Of a DNA stretch of 64,000 nucleotides, positions 51,309 to 59,756 are shown one piece after another. Position 1 is the first letter of the stretch; the number at the start of each line of letters is the position of its first letter. Position numbers and translations under genes: made by a program. The stretch covers positions 1,952,001-2,016,000 of the forward strand of contig NZ_JAPNJW010000001.1 of NCBI RefSeq assembly GCF_026626745.1. Reading direction: 5' to 3'. The notes beneath the pieces are model-generated. The model was not told where the DNA came from. It saw only the letters and a list, made by a program, of their open reading frames with translations, and did not search any database. Source of the DNA: Nannocystis sp. RBIL2 (GTDB lineage Bacteria > Myxococcota_A > Polyangia > Nannocystales > Nannocystaceae).

Positions 51309-51890
51309 GTGAGCGACCCGACCTCGCACCCCGGCATCGTCCTCGTCCCTCGCGCGGCGCAACGACGCGTGCGATGGAAGAACGACGGCGGCTGGACCAC
51401 CGAGCTCGCGGTGCAGCCCGAGGGCGCCAGCGAGTTCGACTGGCGGGTCAGCGTCGCCGAGGTCGACGCCGACTGCACCTTCTCGCACTTCCCCGGCGTC
51501 GACCGCAGCATCCTCGTGCTCGCGGGCGCCGGCTTCGACCTCCACGTCGACGGCGAGGCCCCGGCGCACCTGCGCCTCGGCGGCCCCGCCCACGCCTTCT
51601 CCGGCGATCGCGGCGCGACCTGCACCCTCGTCGGCGGCCCCACCCGCGACTTCAACGTCATGTCCCGCCGCGGCCGCATCGATCACGTCCTCACGCGCTC
51701 GCAGGCGCCGACGACCCGCGAGCGCCGCCCCGGCCTGACCTGGGTGGCCTACGTCGCCGAGGGCGAGGCCACGATCGCCGGCCTCACCGCGACCACCGGC
51801 GATTGTGTCATTTTAAAAGATGTCCCCGGGGACATGTCCCCCGTCGCCCTCGCCGGCGACCTCGTGCTCGTCCGCCTCGAACACGCGTGA
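51309..51890 (+). CDS. HutD/Ves family protein
   Basis: The 193-residue protein starts at GTG and shows the cupin-like HutD/Ves pattern RVRWKNDGGWTTELAV, FDWRVSVAEVDADCTFSHFPGVDRSILVLAG, and VGGPTRDFNVMSRRG. The family is linked to histidine utilisation and cold response; its biochemical role is not settled. No hut genes are nearby. The 3' end of the coding sequence contains the palindrome ATGTCCCCGGGGACAT, a copy of the dispersed repeat, encoding KDVPGDMSP. It converges on the glycoside hydrolase gene, 4 bp apart. Confidence 0.85.
   Translation: MSDPTSHPGIVLVPRAAQRRVRWKNDGGWTTELAVQPEGASEFDWRVSVAEVDADCTFSHFPGVDRSILVLAGAGFDLHVDGEAPAHLRLGGPAHAFSGDRGATCTLVGGPTRDFNVMSRRGRIDHVLTRSQAPTTRERRPGLTWVAYVAEGEATIAGLTATTGDCVILKDVPGDMSPVALAGDLVLVRLEHA
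51820..51847. repeat. 14-bp-period hairpin repeat, locus 11 (inside HutD-like CDS)
   Basis: GATG 51820 and CATG 51834 are 14 bp apart. ATGTCCCCGGGGACAT (51821-51836) is a perfect 16-nt palindrome, about 55 bp before the stop of the gene and next to a convergent junction of only 4 bp. Confidence 0.7.
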
Positions 51891-51894
51891 GCCT

Positions 51895-53712
51895 TCACAG
51901 CTTCGTCACGGTCACCGCGCGGATGCTGTACTGGCTGTGCTGCGTCGAGTCGGAGTCGAACGCGAAGTTATAGCCCCACTTGCCGACGAACTGCGGATCG
52001 GCGATGTCCCAGGTCGCGGTGACCCAGTCCTCGCCCTCCGGGATCGTGTACCAGGCGCCCGTCGAATTGTAGCCGCCGACCGCCTCGTACTTGAGGTTGA
52101 AGCCGGCCGACTGGGCGCCGTTGCGGCGCAGCACCGCCTCGATGCGGATCGGCGCCGTATCGTAGGACATGAAGTTGGGGTCGACCGTGAACGACTGCGC
52201 GGGGCGGCTGCCGATGTCGCGCGCCGGCACCCCGTCGATCGTCACCAGCTCGGCCTTGCCGAGCGGGTGCAGGCCGCTGTCGCCGTCGGCCGCCGAATAG
52301 GTGATCGCCGGGGCGGCCGTGAAGTCGCCGCCCCACGGGAACGGCTGGGTGCGGTTGGCGATCGCCTCCGCCAGCGATGCCTCGGCCACGCCGACGAACA
52401 GCATCGGCGCCCCGGTCAATGCATGCACCGTCCCCTCGGAAGCCTCGCCGGTGCGCGGGTCGACGATCTGCACCGGCGCCAGGAACGTCAGGTCGACAGT
52501 CAACCCCGGCCGCGCCCACGCGACCATCGTCGGGCCATCGTCGGTGGCGAACACGAAGCCGTGGTATTGCCCGTCCGGCACCAGCCAGCCGCGGTATTTG
52601 GGGAGCGCTCCGAGCCGCGCGACCAGGGTCGTCATCGCGGTGTACGACAGCCGCGGCTCGTCGTCGCCGGTGAGGAGCCCGAACGGCCCCGAATCGCCGT
52701 CGCGGCCCTCGAACCAGTGGACCCGCGTCACCCCCTGCGCGATCGCCATCGTGTACGCCTTTATTAAAGTGTTCGCCTGCTGCTCCGGCGTGATCTCGGC
52801 AGTCACCGGTTGCCCGATCTCCGTAAACCACACCGGCGCCGCAGCCTTGCCCGGGTCGCGCGCCGCCAGCATCTTGCGCAGCGTCGGCACGATGCTCATG
52901 TATTCCGCCTCCCAGCCGTCCTCCACGAGGTCGAGGATCTCGTACGGGTGCACCGTGACGTAATCGAAGTGGCCCGCAGCGCCGGCGAGGATCGTCTGCT
53001 CGAGCCAGTTGACGTGGTTGCTCTGGGCCGCGAGGCCGACCTGCACCGCCGGGTCGACCGCCTTGACCGCGTCGTAGGCGGCCTGCACGATCGTCGCGTA
53101 GGCGGCCGGCGACTTGTTCTCGGTGAAGTTCGGCGGCTCGTTCCACACCTCCCAGTGGTATACGCGGCCGAGCGTCTTGCCGAGCAGCGTGGTGATGAAG
53201 TCCGTCCAGCCCGGCAGGTCGTCGACCGGGAACGTCCCCGGCGACTGCTTTGAATAGTAGAGGATCCCCGCGACCTGCCAGCCGTTGGCCTCGGCGGTGT
53301 CGAGCCGCGCCTCCGGGTTGCTGTTGTCGATCCCGCGCAACCACGTCACGCCGGTCGCTGCGATCGGCGCGGCCCACACGTCGAGGATCTGCGACGACGA
53401 GTGCGAGCTGGCGATGCCCCACGGGCTCTCGACCGGATCGACGAAGCCTCCCGTGTCTTCCCCGGTCGAGGTGCTCTCGCTGTCGGTCCCCGTCGCCGCC
53501 GCGGACGTCGCCGTCGACGGATCGGTCGAAGTCGTCGGCCCTCCGCTGCTCGTGGATTGCGTGCCCGTCGTCGGCCCGCCGTCGCTCGCGCCCGTGCCCA
53601 TGCTCGTGCTCGCCGGTCCTCCCGTCGCCCCCGTGTCCCCGCCGGCGTCGACGCAGCTCGTGAGGGCACACAGGAGCCAGGGAGCGAGGCGGAGCGCGTA
53701 CGGGGCCGACAT
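51895..53712 (-). CDS. Clan GH-A glycoside hydrolase lipoprotein
   Basis: This 605-residue protein has a signal peptide to CALTSC (Cys20) and a Ser/Thr/Gly linker (about 25-90). A TIM-barrel glycosidase domain follows. The acid/base Glu is in WEVWNEPPN near residue 190 and the nucleophile Glu in WFTEIGQP near 296, at clan GH-A positions. The fold most resembles GH39-type enzymes. The C-terminal ~200 residues form a beta-sandwich, possibly a carbohydrate-binding module (FTVDPNFMSYDTAPIRIEAVLRR, ATWDIADPQFVGKWGY). It is probably secreted to degrade polysaccharide; the substrate is unknown. Confidence 0.82.
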   Translation of the reverse strand: MSAPYALRLAPWLLCALTSCVDAGGDTGATGGPASTSMGTGASDGGPTTGTQSTSSGGPTTSTDPSTATSAAATGTDSESTSTGEDTGGFVDPVESPWGIASSHSSSQILDVWAAPIAATGVTWLRGIDNSNPEARLDTAEANGWQVAGILYYSKQSPGTFPVDDLPGWTDFITTLLGKTLGRVYHWEVWNEPPNFTENKSPAAYATIVQAAYDAVKAVDPAVQVGLAAQSNHVNWLEQTILAGAAGHFDYVTVHPYEILDLVEDGWEAEYMSIVPTLRKMLAARDPGKAAAPVWFTEIGQPVTAEITPEQQANTLIKAYTMAIAQGVTRVHWFEGRDGDSGPFGLLTGDDEPRLSYTAMTTLVARLGALPKYRGWLVPDGQYHGFVFATDDGPTMVAWARPGLTVDLTFLAPVQIVDPRTGEASEGTVHALTGAPMLFVGVAEASLAEAIANRTQPFPWGGDFTAAPAITYSAADGDSGLHPLGKAELVTIDGVPARDIGSRPAQSFTVDPNFMSYDTAPIRIEAVLRRNGAQSAGFNLKYEAVGGYNSTGAWYTIPEGEDWVTATWDIADPQFVGKWGYNFAFDSDSTQHSQYSIRAVTVTKL

Positions 53713-54124
53713 GCGGCGATGGTGACCAACACGACGGGTCGCGTCCACCGTCGACGATCGCGGAGCCGTCGCCCATCTTCCCAGCTCCCGCGAATTGCCG
53801 CGCGGCACCCGGGCGAGCTCACGTCATTGGCCACACGAGGCCCCGGCGCCCCATGATGGCACACGAGGACCGCCGGACGCTCCCCGACGCGCCTGGCATG
53901 AATCCACCGAGCCGCATCCGCGCGCCACCGGTGCGCGGCTTTCGAGTAGATGTCTCTCGGGACATGTCGATCGACACGCCGCGCTCGCCTGCTGGCGCAC
54001 CCCGCTCGCGGTGCAGCGATCGCCTGCGTCGGCGGCGCGTTCGCTCACGGCCCCCTCCGACTCGCATGATTCGCCGCTCCGGTCCGCGTTGCGACTCCGC
54101 GCCCGGCCGCGTATCCTCGCGACC
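53713..54124. other. Divergent intergenic region (412 bp)
   Basis: No gene is supported. It contains the hairpin repeat at 53949 and should carry promoters for the glycoside hydrolase and the second MBL lipoprotein. Confidence 0.55.
53949..53976. repeat. 14-bp-period hairpin repeat, locus 12
   Basis: GATG 53949 and CATG 53963 are 14 bp apart; ATGTCTCTCGGGACAT (53950-53965) folds into a 6-bp stem with one T-G pair. The 15-mer TGTCTCTCGGGACAT also occurs at 31155. Confidence 0.65.
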
Positions 54125-54883
54125 ATGCGCGCTCCGCTCCTCGTCCTCACGCTCGCCGCCTGCAGCCGTCCGTCGACCCCGACCGGAGCCGCGCCGGAGC
54201 CGACTCCTGCCGCTTCTCCGGCGCCTGCGGGCGACGACGTGCTCGAGACCAGCGCCGGCCGCGTGCAGATCCACCCGGTCCACCACGGCACCGTGTACTT
54301 CACGATCGGCGACAAGGTGGTGTGGGTCGATCCGTGGTCCAAGGCCGACCTCACCGGGCCCAAGGCCGACCTCGTGCTGGTCACCGACATCCACCAGGAT
54401 CACTTCGACGCCGCCGCGATCGCCAGCGTGCGCAAGGACGACGCCCTGGTGATCGCGCCGGCGGTCGTCGCCGAGAAGTTCGCCGGCGCGGTCGTCCTCG
54501 CCAACGGAGAGGCGCGCGACCTCGGCTTCGTCCGCGTCGAGGCGGTGCCGATGTACAACCTCGTGCGCGGCCCGGAGGAGGGCAAGCTGTTCCACGACAA
54601 GGGCCGCGGCAACGGCTACGTCCTGACTTTCGGCGAGCGCCGCGTCTACCTCTCGGGCGACACCGAGTGCACCCCCGAGATGAAGGCCCTGCGCGACATC
54701 GACGTGGCCTTCGTGTGCATGAACCTGCCCTACACGATGACCCCGGCCGAGGCCGCCGAGTGCGTCGCCGCCTTCAAGCCCAAGGTCCTCTACCCCTACC
54801 ACTACCGCGATTCCAAGCTCGACGAGCTCGACGCCGGCCTGGCCGGCAGCGGCGTCGAGGTCCGCCGCCGCGACTGGTACTGA
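54125..54883 (+). CDS. Metallo-beta-lactamase-fold lipoprotein 2
   Basis: The 252-residue protein has a short signal peptide MRAPLLVLTLAAC (Cys13), a Pro/Ala linker, and an MBL domain. Metal motifs: TDIHQDHFD near 90-97, LSGDTECTPEMK, and PYHYRD at the C-terminus. It resembles UlaG-like hydrolases more clearly than the lipoprotein at 47199. Probably an envelope-anchored metal-dependent hydrolase; substrate unknown. It converges on the Cys-rich lipoprotein gene, 46 bp apart. Confidence 0.82.
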   Translation: MRAPLLVLTLAACSRPSTPTGAAPEPTPAASPAPAGDDVLETSAGRVQIHPVHHGTVYFTIGDKVVWVDPWSKADLTGPKADLVLVTDIHQDHFDAAAIASVRKDDALVIAPAVVAEKFAGAVVLANGEARDLGFVRVEAVPMYNLVRGPEEGKLFHDKGRGNGYVLTFGERRVYLSGDTECTPEMKALRDIDVAFVCMNLPYTMTPAEAAECVAAFKPKVLYPYHYRDSKLDELDAGLAGSGVEVRRRDWY

Positions 54884-54929
54884 AGGCGAGCGCCGCCGTG
54901 CTCGGCGACGCTTCACGCGCGCGCTCGCA

Positions 54930-55730
54930 TCAAACCCCGAGGCAGACCTCGAGCGCGTCCTCGCATTCCTCGTGGATGCTGCACATCGGGCAGTTGCACC
55001 CTTGACCGACGTCTTCCATCACCTGGTCCTGGCACGTCGAGAATGCCTCGACGCTCACCCCGGGGTAGCAGCCGGCGAGCGCGGCCTCGCAATCGCTGGC
55101 GACGCCGGGGTAGCAGCCGAGGAGCAGCAAGTGCCAGCAGTTGTTCCAGTCGAACGGATAGCCGCCCGCAGTGCACGTGCAGAACGTCTCGCCGCAGCCG
55201 GGCGCGCTCGAGTGCAGGCACACCGCGTCGAATTCCGCCGAACAAGCCTGGACGACGTCCGACGGCGCGAGCACCGGCGCGCCGATCGGGTAGCAGTTCG
55301 CGACCGCGTCGACGCACGCCGGCGTGACGTTCCAATTGCCCTGGCCGACGCAGGCGTCGACCATCGCGCCGAAGCAGGTCGGATGGTCGAGGCCGACGCA
55401 CCCCTCGGGCAGCTCCTCCGGTCCGCCGCTGCCCGCGCTCGTCGTGCCCGCGCTCGTCGAACCTTCCCCCGCGCTCGTCGTGCCGACGCTCGTCGATCCT
55501 GCGCTCGTCGTGCCCTCGCCCGCGCTCGTCGAGCCAGCGCTCGCAGTGCCCTCGCCCGCGCTCGTCGTGCTCTCGCCCGCCGTGCTTTCACCGGCGCTCG
55601 TCGACTCCGACTCGCTACTGTCACCGCCGCCGGACGAGGTCTCGTCCTGCGGCAGCTTCGAGATCGTACAAGCAGCCATCGATAGGAGCCCCGCTGCCAG
55701 GGCCGACACCAAGTTACGCGAATGCATCAT
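54930..55730 (-). CDS. Cys-rich lipoprotein with STSAGEG linker repeats
   Basis: The 266-residue protein has a signal peptide to LLSMAAC (Cys21) and a low-complexity linker of repeated STSAGEGTTSAG units (about 35-105). The C-terminal ~155 residues are a Cys-rich domain with regularly spaced cysteines (VGLDHPTCFGAMVDAC, WNVTPACVDAVANCYP, FCTCTAGGYPFDWNNCW, CPMCSIHEECEDALEVC). The linker repeats probably change length easily by replication slippage. It is a surface protein of unknown function; no catalytic motif. Confidence 0.75.
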   Translation of the reverse strand: MMHSRNLVSALAAGLLSMAACTISKLPQDETSSGGGDSSESESTSAGESTAGESTTSAGEGTASAGSTSAGEGTTSAGSTSVGTTSAGEGSTSAGTTSAGSGGPEELPEGCVGLDHPTCFGAMVDACVGQGNWNVTPACVDAVANCYPIGAPVLAPSDVVQACSAEFDAVCLHSSAPGCGETFCTCTAGGYPFDWNNCWHLLLLGCYPGVASDCEAALAGCYPGVSVEAFSTCQDQVMEDVGQGCNCPMCSIHEECEDALEVCLGV

Positions 55731-56031
55731 GTCTGCGATCCTTGCCGGCCCGCCGCCTCGCGTCAAGCGACAGACCATTCCGGCGCGAAGCGTCCGAGCA
55801 CCCTGCTCCCGCCCCGGGCAGGCCCCGGAGCCGCGCTGCGGTCCGGCCTGACAGGCCGCGGCTCTCGCGTGCCAATCGCTCTTTTGCCGCAGGCCAGCGC
55901 CCCTCCGAGCTGCCCGGGCGAAACTGAGCTTCATGCCTGCGGTGTGCGCGACGCGTCGGGCGCCAGGACCGCGACACCCAAACATGCACACGAGGGCATG
56001 TCCATTCAGACATGCCCCCAAGGACATTACC
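55731..56031. other. Intergenic region (301 bp)
   Basis: It lies between two same-strand genes. It contains the hairpin repeat at 55983-56038 near the end of the HNH nuclease gene, and presumably the promoter of the Cys-rich lipoprotein. Confidence 0.55.
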
Positions 56032-56038
56032 TCATTCG
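55983..56038. terminator. 14-bp-period hairpin repeat, locus 13 (four units)
   Basis: CATG at 55983, 55997 and 56011, and CATT at 56025, keep the 14-bp spacing through four units, the longest run in the window. The last unit overlaps the stop codon of the HNH nuclease gene, so a terminator role is plausible. Confidence 0.75.
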
Positions 56039-56973
56039 CACACGATCCCGTCGCCGTCGACGTCTCGATAATACTCGTACTCGCGATCGACCCCGCGGCG
56101 ATACGGCCCCGCCCCGTGGGCCCTCGCCTCCTTGCAGGTACCGTAATCCGGGCCGGCCCCGCCCGTGGGCTTCGGACCGCGCGCCGGCGCCTCGCTCTGC
56201 TTCGTCGTACGCACCACCGCCTCGGGCGCGTCGATCGGCCCGCCGCCCTCGGGCACCACCTCGTCGGGGCAGCCCTGCAGCACCTTCTTCATCGCCTCGC
56301 GCTCGTCCTCGGTGATCCACAGGCCGTACTTCGCCTTCACCGCGATCTGGCGGGCCACGTAGGCGCAGCGGTAGGCCGGGTTCGGCGGCAGCCACAGGGC
56401 AGCGTTGCTGCCGCCCTTGGCGCGATTGGCCGAAGCGCCGACCGCCAGCAGATTGAGCGGATCGTTGGCCAGCGCGAGCCGCCGCGCCGGCTGCCACCCG
56501 GCCGCGCCGGTCGCCCATGCGTCGGCGAGCGCGACCACGTGATCGATGTCGACCGCCGGCCCGCCGCCGCGCGCGAACTCGACGTGCATCGCAGTGTACG
56601 GATCGGCGAGCTCGCCCGCAGTGACCACGCAGGGGCGCTTGCCCGGCTCGAGGCGGACCGCCTGCAGATCGCGGCGCAGGATGTCGTCGCGCGTGTCGCA
56701 GCCGTTGCGGTCGACGTCGGCCCACGCGTGCCCGAACTGCTCGCGCGCGTAGCCGGTCCGGGCCTCGCGCGGCCCCACCGGCAGCGAGGCCAGGAGCGGC
56801 GCCGCCAGCCGCCCACCGGGCGTCCCGCTCGCGTCCGCGACCCCGTCGTCGCCGCGGCTCGCCGTCATCGCCGCGGGCAGGTAACCGGTGTGCGTCGCCG
56901 ATTCGCCGGGCACGCAGCCGAGGAGCAGCGGGACGACGAACGCGGCGAGCGGGACACGCGAGGACGCAGGCAC
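56032..56973 (-). CDS. Secreted HNH (DUF1524-type) nuclease with Excalibur domain
   Basis: About 313 residues from GTG 56973, chosen because the signal peptide PASSRVPLAAFVVPLLLGC (Cys20) begins there; an upstream ATG would bury it. The nuclease core has VDIDHVVALADAW, then NDPLNLLAV and NRAKGGSNAALWLPP, the conserved pattern of GmrSD-type or DUF1524 HNH nucleases. The last ~45 residues (CKEARAHGAGPYRRGVDREY...DVDGDGIVCE) form an Excalibur calcium-binding domain. It is probably an envelope-anchored or released DNase for nutrient or prey DNA. Confidence 0.85.
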   Translation of the reverse strand: MPASSRVPLAAFVVPLLLGCVPGESATHTGYLPAAMTASRGDDGVADASGTPGGRLAAPLLASLPVGPREARTGYAREQFGHAWADVDRNGCDTRDDILRRDLQAVRLEPGKRPCVVTAGELADPYTAMHVEFARGGGPAVDIDHVVALADAWATGAAGWQPARRLALANDPLNLLAVGASANRAKGGSNAALWLPPNPAYRCAYVARQIAVKAKYGLWITEDEREAMKKVLQGCPDEVVPEGGGPIDAPEAVVRTTKQSEAPARGPKPTGGAGPDYGTCKEARAHGAGPYRRGVDREYEYYRDVDGDGIVCE

Positions 56974-57188
56974 GGCCGGACCCTCGCCGACCCACGCCGG
57001 GCCGTCCAATTTTCGCCGAGGCGGCGCCATCGGAGCGGGGCAATCTCGCGCCATTCGCCGCGGACCGCGAATCATCACATCCGCGCCGCAATCATGGCAC
57101 CGTCGCTACGAATCGTGCCTGACCCGGGACCCGCGCCGCTCGCGTGGGCGCGTGGGCGTCGGATGGCGAACTGCGATAGACTCGCGGC

Positions 57189-58211
57189 GTGCACCGGCTG
57201 TTCGCGGCTCTGGCGCTGGAGCTGGCCCCGGCCGCGCCCGACGAGCTCCTGCGGTGGGACGCGCCGCCCGCGTGTCCCTCGCGCGAAGTGCTCGAGCGGG
57301 CCGTCGCCGCCGATCTCGGGCGCTCGCTGACGCCCGCCGACGCCGCAGCGGTGACCGCCCGCGCCACCGCGCGGCGCCGCCCCGACCGACGCTGGGAGCT
57401 GGGGCTCATCCTCGAGCCGCGCGACGCTCCTCCCGTCGCCCGCACCGTCGTCGCCGAGCGCTGCGAACTGTTGGTCGAGGCCGCCGCATTGATGATCGCC
57501 GTCGCCATCGATCCGGAGCTGCTCGCCGGTCCTCCTCTCACTGCCGCTCCTGCGACGCGCGAGCCCGGCGACATCCCGCTCGCCGTCCCCGTCGTCCGCG
57601 ACCTCACGGCCCCCGCCGCGCTCGCACGCCTTCCGGCCGCACCCGCGCCCACGAGCGCGCCCGCCCCCACGCACGAGCCCGCGCCCGCGAGCGCGCCCGC
57701 GCTGCTGGCCACCCTCGCGGTCGCCACCGGCCTCGACGTCGGCGCCCTGCCCCGTCCTGCGCCCGGCTTCATGGTCCGCCTCGGCCTCCTCGCCCGCCGC
57801 GTGCGCGCCGAGGTCGGCGCCGTCCACTGGCCCCAGCAATCGGTGCGCGTGCCCGGCACCGGCACTGGCGGCGACCTGCGGCTCACCGCGGCGCAGCTGG
57901 CCGCGTGTCCGCGGCTGGCGCTGCGTCGCGTCGAGTTCCCAGTGTGCGCCGGCCTCGAGATCGGGGCGATGCACGGCCGCGGCGTCGGCGTGACCACCCC
58001 CACGGTCGACCGCGTGGTCTGGCTGGCCGCGCTGGCCGACGCCCGCGTGCAGTGGGTCCCCGTCCCGCGCCTCGCGCTCGGCCTCCAGCTCGGCCTGGCC
58101 GCCCCGCTGCTGGCCGCGCGGTTTCGCCTGCGCGGCCAGGACGACGACCTCCACCGGGCCGCGCCGGTCGCGTTCCGCGGGGCGTTTGCGATCGAGCTGC
58201 GTTTTCCCTGA
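57189..58211 (+). CDS. Conserved myxobacterial envelope protein, function unknown
   Basis: The 340-residue protein starts at GTG giving MHRLFAALALELAPAAP. The N-terminal part has the WDAPPACPSREVLERAV motif, which I associate with proteins encoded next to ECF sigma factors in myxobacteria. A Pro/Ala linker (about 145-185) precedes a C-terminal beta-rich region (LGLLARRVRAEVG, RRVEFPVCAGLEIGAMHG, LGLQLGLAAPLLAARFRL) resembling an outer-membrane barrel. It is the first gene of an apparent three-gene operon with the sigma factor and a membrane protein. Function unknown. Confidence 0.65.
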   Translation: MHRLFAALALELAPAAPDELLRWDAPPACPSREVLERAVAADLGRSLTPADAAAVTARATARRRPDRRWELGLILEPRDAPPVARTVVAERCELLVEAAALMIAVAIDPELLAGPPLTAAPATREPGDIPLAVPVVRDLTAPAALARLPAAPAPTSAPAPTHEPAPASAPALLATLAVATGLDVGALPRPAPGFMVRLGLLARRVRAEVGAVHWPQQSVRVPGTGTGGDLRLTAAQLAACPRLALRRVEFPVCAGLEIGAMHGRGVGVTTPTVDRVVWLAALADARVQWVPVPRLALGLQLGLAAPLLAARFRLRGQDDDLHRAAPVAFRGAFAIELRFP

Positions 58212-58228
58212 CAGATCGGCCGGCCTCG

Positions 58229-58831
58229 TTGCATGACGGGAGCATCCCTCCGGTCCTCGCCCCACCGGCCGCCCTCGGCGACCCCGCCTCGCGCGCCCAC
58301 GACGGCCCTGAAGCCGCCGCCTTGCCGGCCGTGGCCGAGCTGTTCCGCGACCACTACGAGTTCGTGTGGCGCCTGACCGGCCGCCTCGGCGTGCCCGCGG
58401 CCGTGGTCGACGACGCGGTCCAGGACGTGTTCGTCGTCCTTCATCAGCGCCGCCACGAGTTCGCGGTCCGCGGCTCGGTGCGCGCCCTGCTCTACGGCAT
58501 CACGCGTCGGGTCGCCCGCCGTTACCGCGAGCGGGCCGCGCGGCACGTCGAGCTCGTCGACGAACCGCGCGAGCCCGCCGGGCCCGGCCTCGACGAGGAG
58601 CTCGCGCGCCGCCAGGCCGCCGCCGTGCTCCGCGACGCCCTCGCCGGCATCGACGAGGACAAGCGCATGGCCTTCGTGCTCGCCGACATCGAGGGCATGC
58701 CCATGCCCGAGGTCGCAGAGTGCCTCGAGATCAACCTCAACACCGCCTATTCGCGGGTCCGTGTCGCCCGTCAGCTGTTGCAGCGAGCGATCGCCCGCCA
58801 CCACGCCCGCGCGCACCGGAGGACCCCGTGA
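58229..58831 (+). CDS. ECF-type sigma factor
   Basis: The ~200-residue protein has region 2 (AELFRDHYEFVWRLTGRLGVPAAVVDDAVQDVFVVLHQR) and region 4 (LRDALAGIDEDKRMAFVLADIEGMPMPEVAECLEINLNTAYSRVRVARQLL). The start is uncertain: TTG 58229 or GTG 58331, neither with a good RBS. Its stop overlaps the next gene's GTG (GTGA). The organisation, with a downstream single-pass membrane protein, fits a sigma/anti-sigma pair controlling an envelope response. Confidence 0.85.
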   Translation: MHDGSIPPVLAPPAALGDPASRAHDGPEAAALPAVAELFRDHYEFVWRLTGRLGVPAAVVDDAVQDVFVVLHQRRHEFAVRGSVRALLYGITRRVARRYRERAARHVELVDEPREPAGPGLDEELARRQAAAVLRDALAGIDEDKRMAFVLADIEGMPMPEVAECLEINLNTAYSRVRVARQLLQRAIARHHARAHRRTP

Positions 58832-59715
58832 TCGAACCACTCGACGACGAGCTGCGCCGCCTCGTCGGCGCCCTGCGCGAGGTCGACCGGCCCGGCGAGG
58901 CCGCGCGCGCGGCCACCTGGGCCGCCATCGACGCCCGCCTCGCCGAAGGCCCAGCCCCGCGCCGAACCGCGGCCCGCGTGTCGTGGCCATTGGCCGCCCT
59001 GGCCGCCGCCCTCCTGCTCGCCCTCGGCCTCGCCGCCGCGACCGCCTGGCGCGAGGCCGAACGAGCCAGCGTCGAGGCCGTCGACCGGCATTCACCAGAG
59101 TCCACGCCGCGGGCCGTCGAGCCGCGCCCGCTCCGCGCGGCCGAATCCTCACAGCCCGCGACGAGCGGGAAGCCCGGTGAATCACCGCAGTCCGATTCAT
59201 CCAGCTCGCCCGAAGCACAGCTCGATTCTACGCACGCCGGCTCGCCGGAATCACAGCCCGATTCCTCGCACGCCGGCGCGCCCGAATCTCAGCCCGATTC
59301 CTCGCAAGCCGGCTCGCCAAAATCCCAGCTCGATGCCTCGCAAGCCGGCTCGCCCGGATCCTCCGCCGGTCACCACGCATCGCCCGGCACCGAACCCGCC
59401 CGCCCCGCCGCGCCCTCGCGACGCCGCCCGACGGACAGCCCCTCGCTGCGCCCCGAGGAGGTCGCCTCGTTCCAGCGCGCCCAGGCGGCCCTCGCCGCAG
59501 GCCGCTACGACGAGGCCCTCGACGCCCTCGACGCCCACGGCCTGCGCTTCGCCGGCGGTCTTTTCGAAGAGGAGCGCCAGGTCTCGCGCGCCACGGCCCT
59601 GTGCAAGCTGGGCCGCGTCGACGCCGCCCGCGACGCTCGCCGCCGCTTCCTGCGCGAGCGCCCGGGCTCGCACCTCGCCGAGCGCATGCGCCAGATCTGC
59701 CGCGACGACGAATAG
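58828..59715 (+). CDS. Single-pass membrane protein, candidate anti-sigma factor
   Basis: The 295-residue protein has a GTG start with GGAGGA upstream and a 4-nt overlap with the sigma gene. A short N-terminal cytoplasmic part (about 1-52) could bind the sigma factor. A membrane segment WPLAALAAALLLALGLAAA follows at about 53-72. A Ser/Gln/Asp-rich region then holds four copies of a 12-residue repeat (SPESQPDSSHAG), and the C-terminal ~90 residues are TPR-like (AQAALAAGRYDEALDALDAH). No zinc-binding anti-sigma motif is seen, so the role is inferred from operon position. Confidence 0.65.
   Translation: MIEPLDDELRRLVGALREVDRPGEAARAATWAAIDARLAEGPAPRRTAARVSWPLAALAAALLLALGLAAATAWREAERASVEAVDRHSPESTPRAVEPRPLRAAESSQPATSGKPGESPQSDSSSSPEAQLDSTHAGSPESQPDSSHAGAPESQPDSSQAGSPKSQLDASQAGSPGSSAGHHASPGTEPARPAAPSRRRPTDSPSLRPEEVASFQRAQAALAAGRYDEALDALDAHGLRFAGGLFEEERQVSRATALCKLGRVDAARDARRRFLRERPGSHLAERMRQICRDDE
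59206..59349 (+). repeat. 36-bp coding tandem repeat, four copies
   Basis: It encodes 12-residue SPE(S/A)Q(P/L)DS(S/T)(H/Q)AG units, with a fifth partial unit. Likely variable in copy number; it acts as a flexible extracytoplasmic linker. Confidence 0.75.
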
Positions 59716-59756
59716 CATCACAGATCGATCTGCGAGCCTGCATCTCTAGCGATGAC

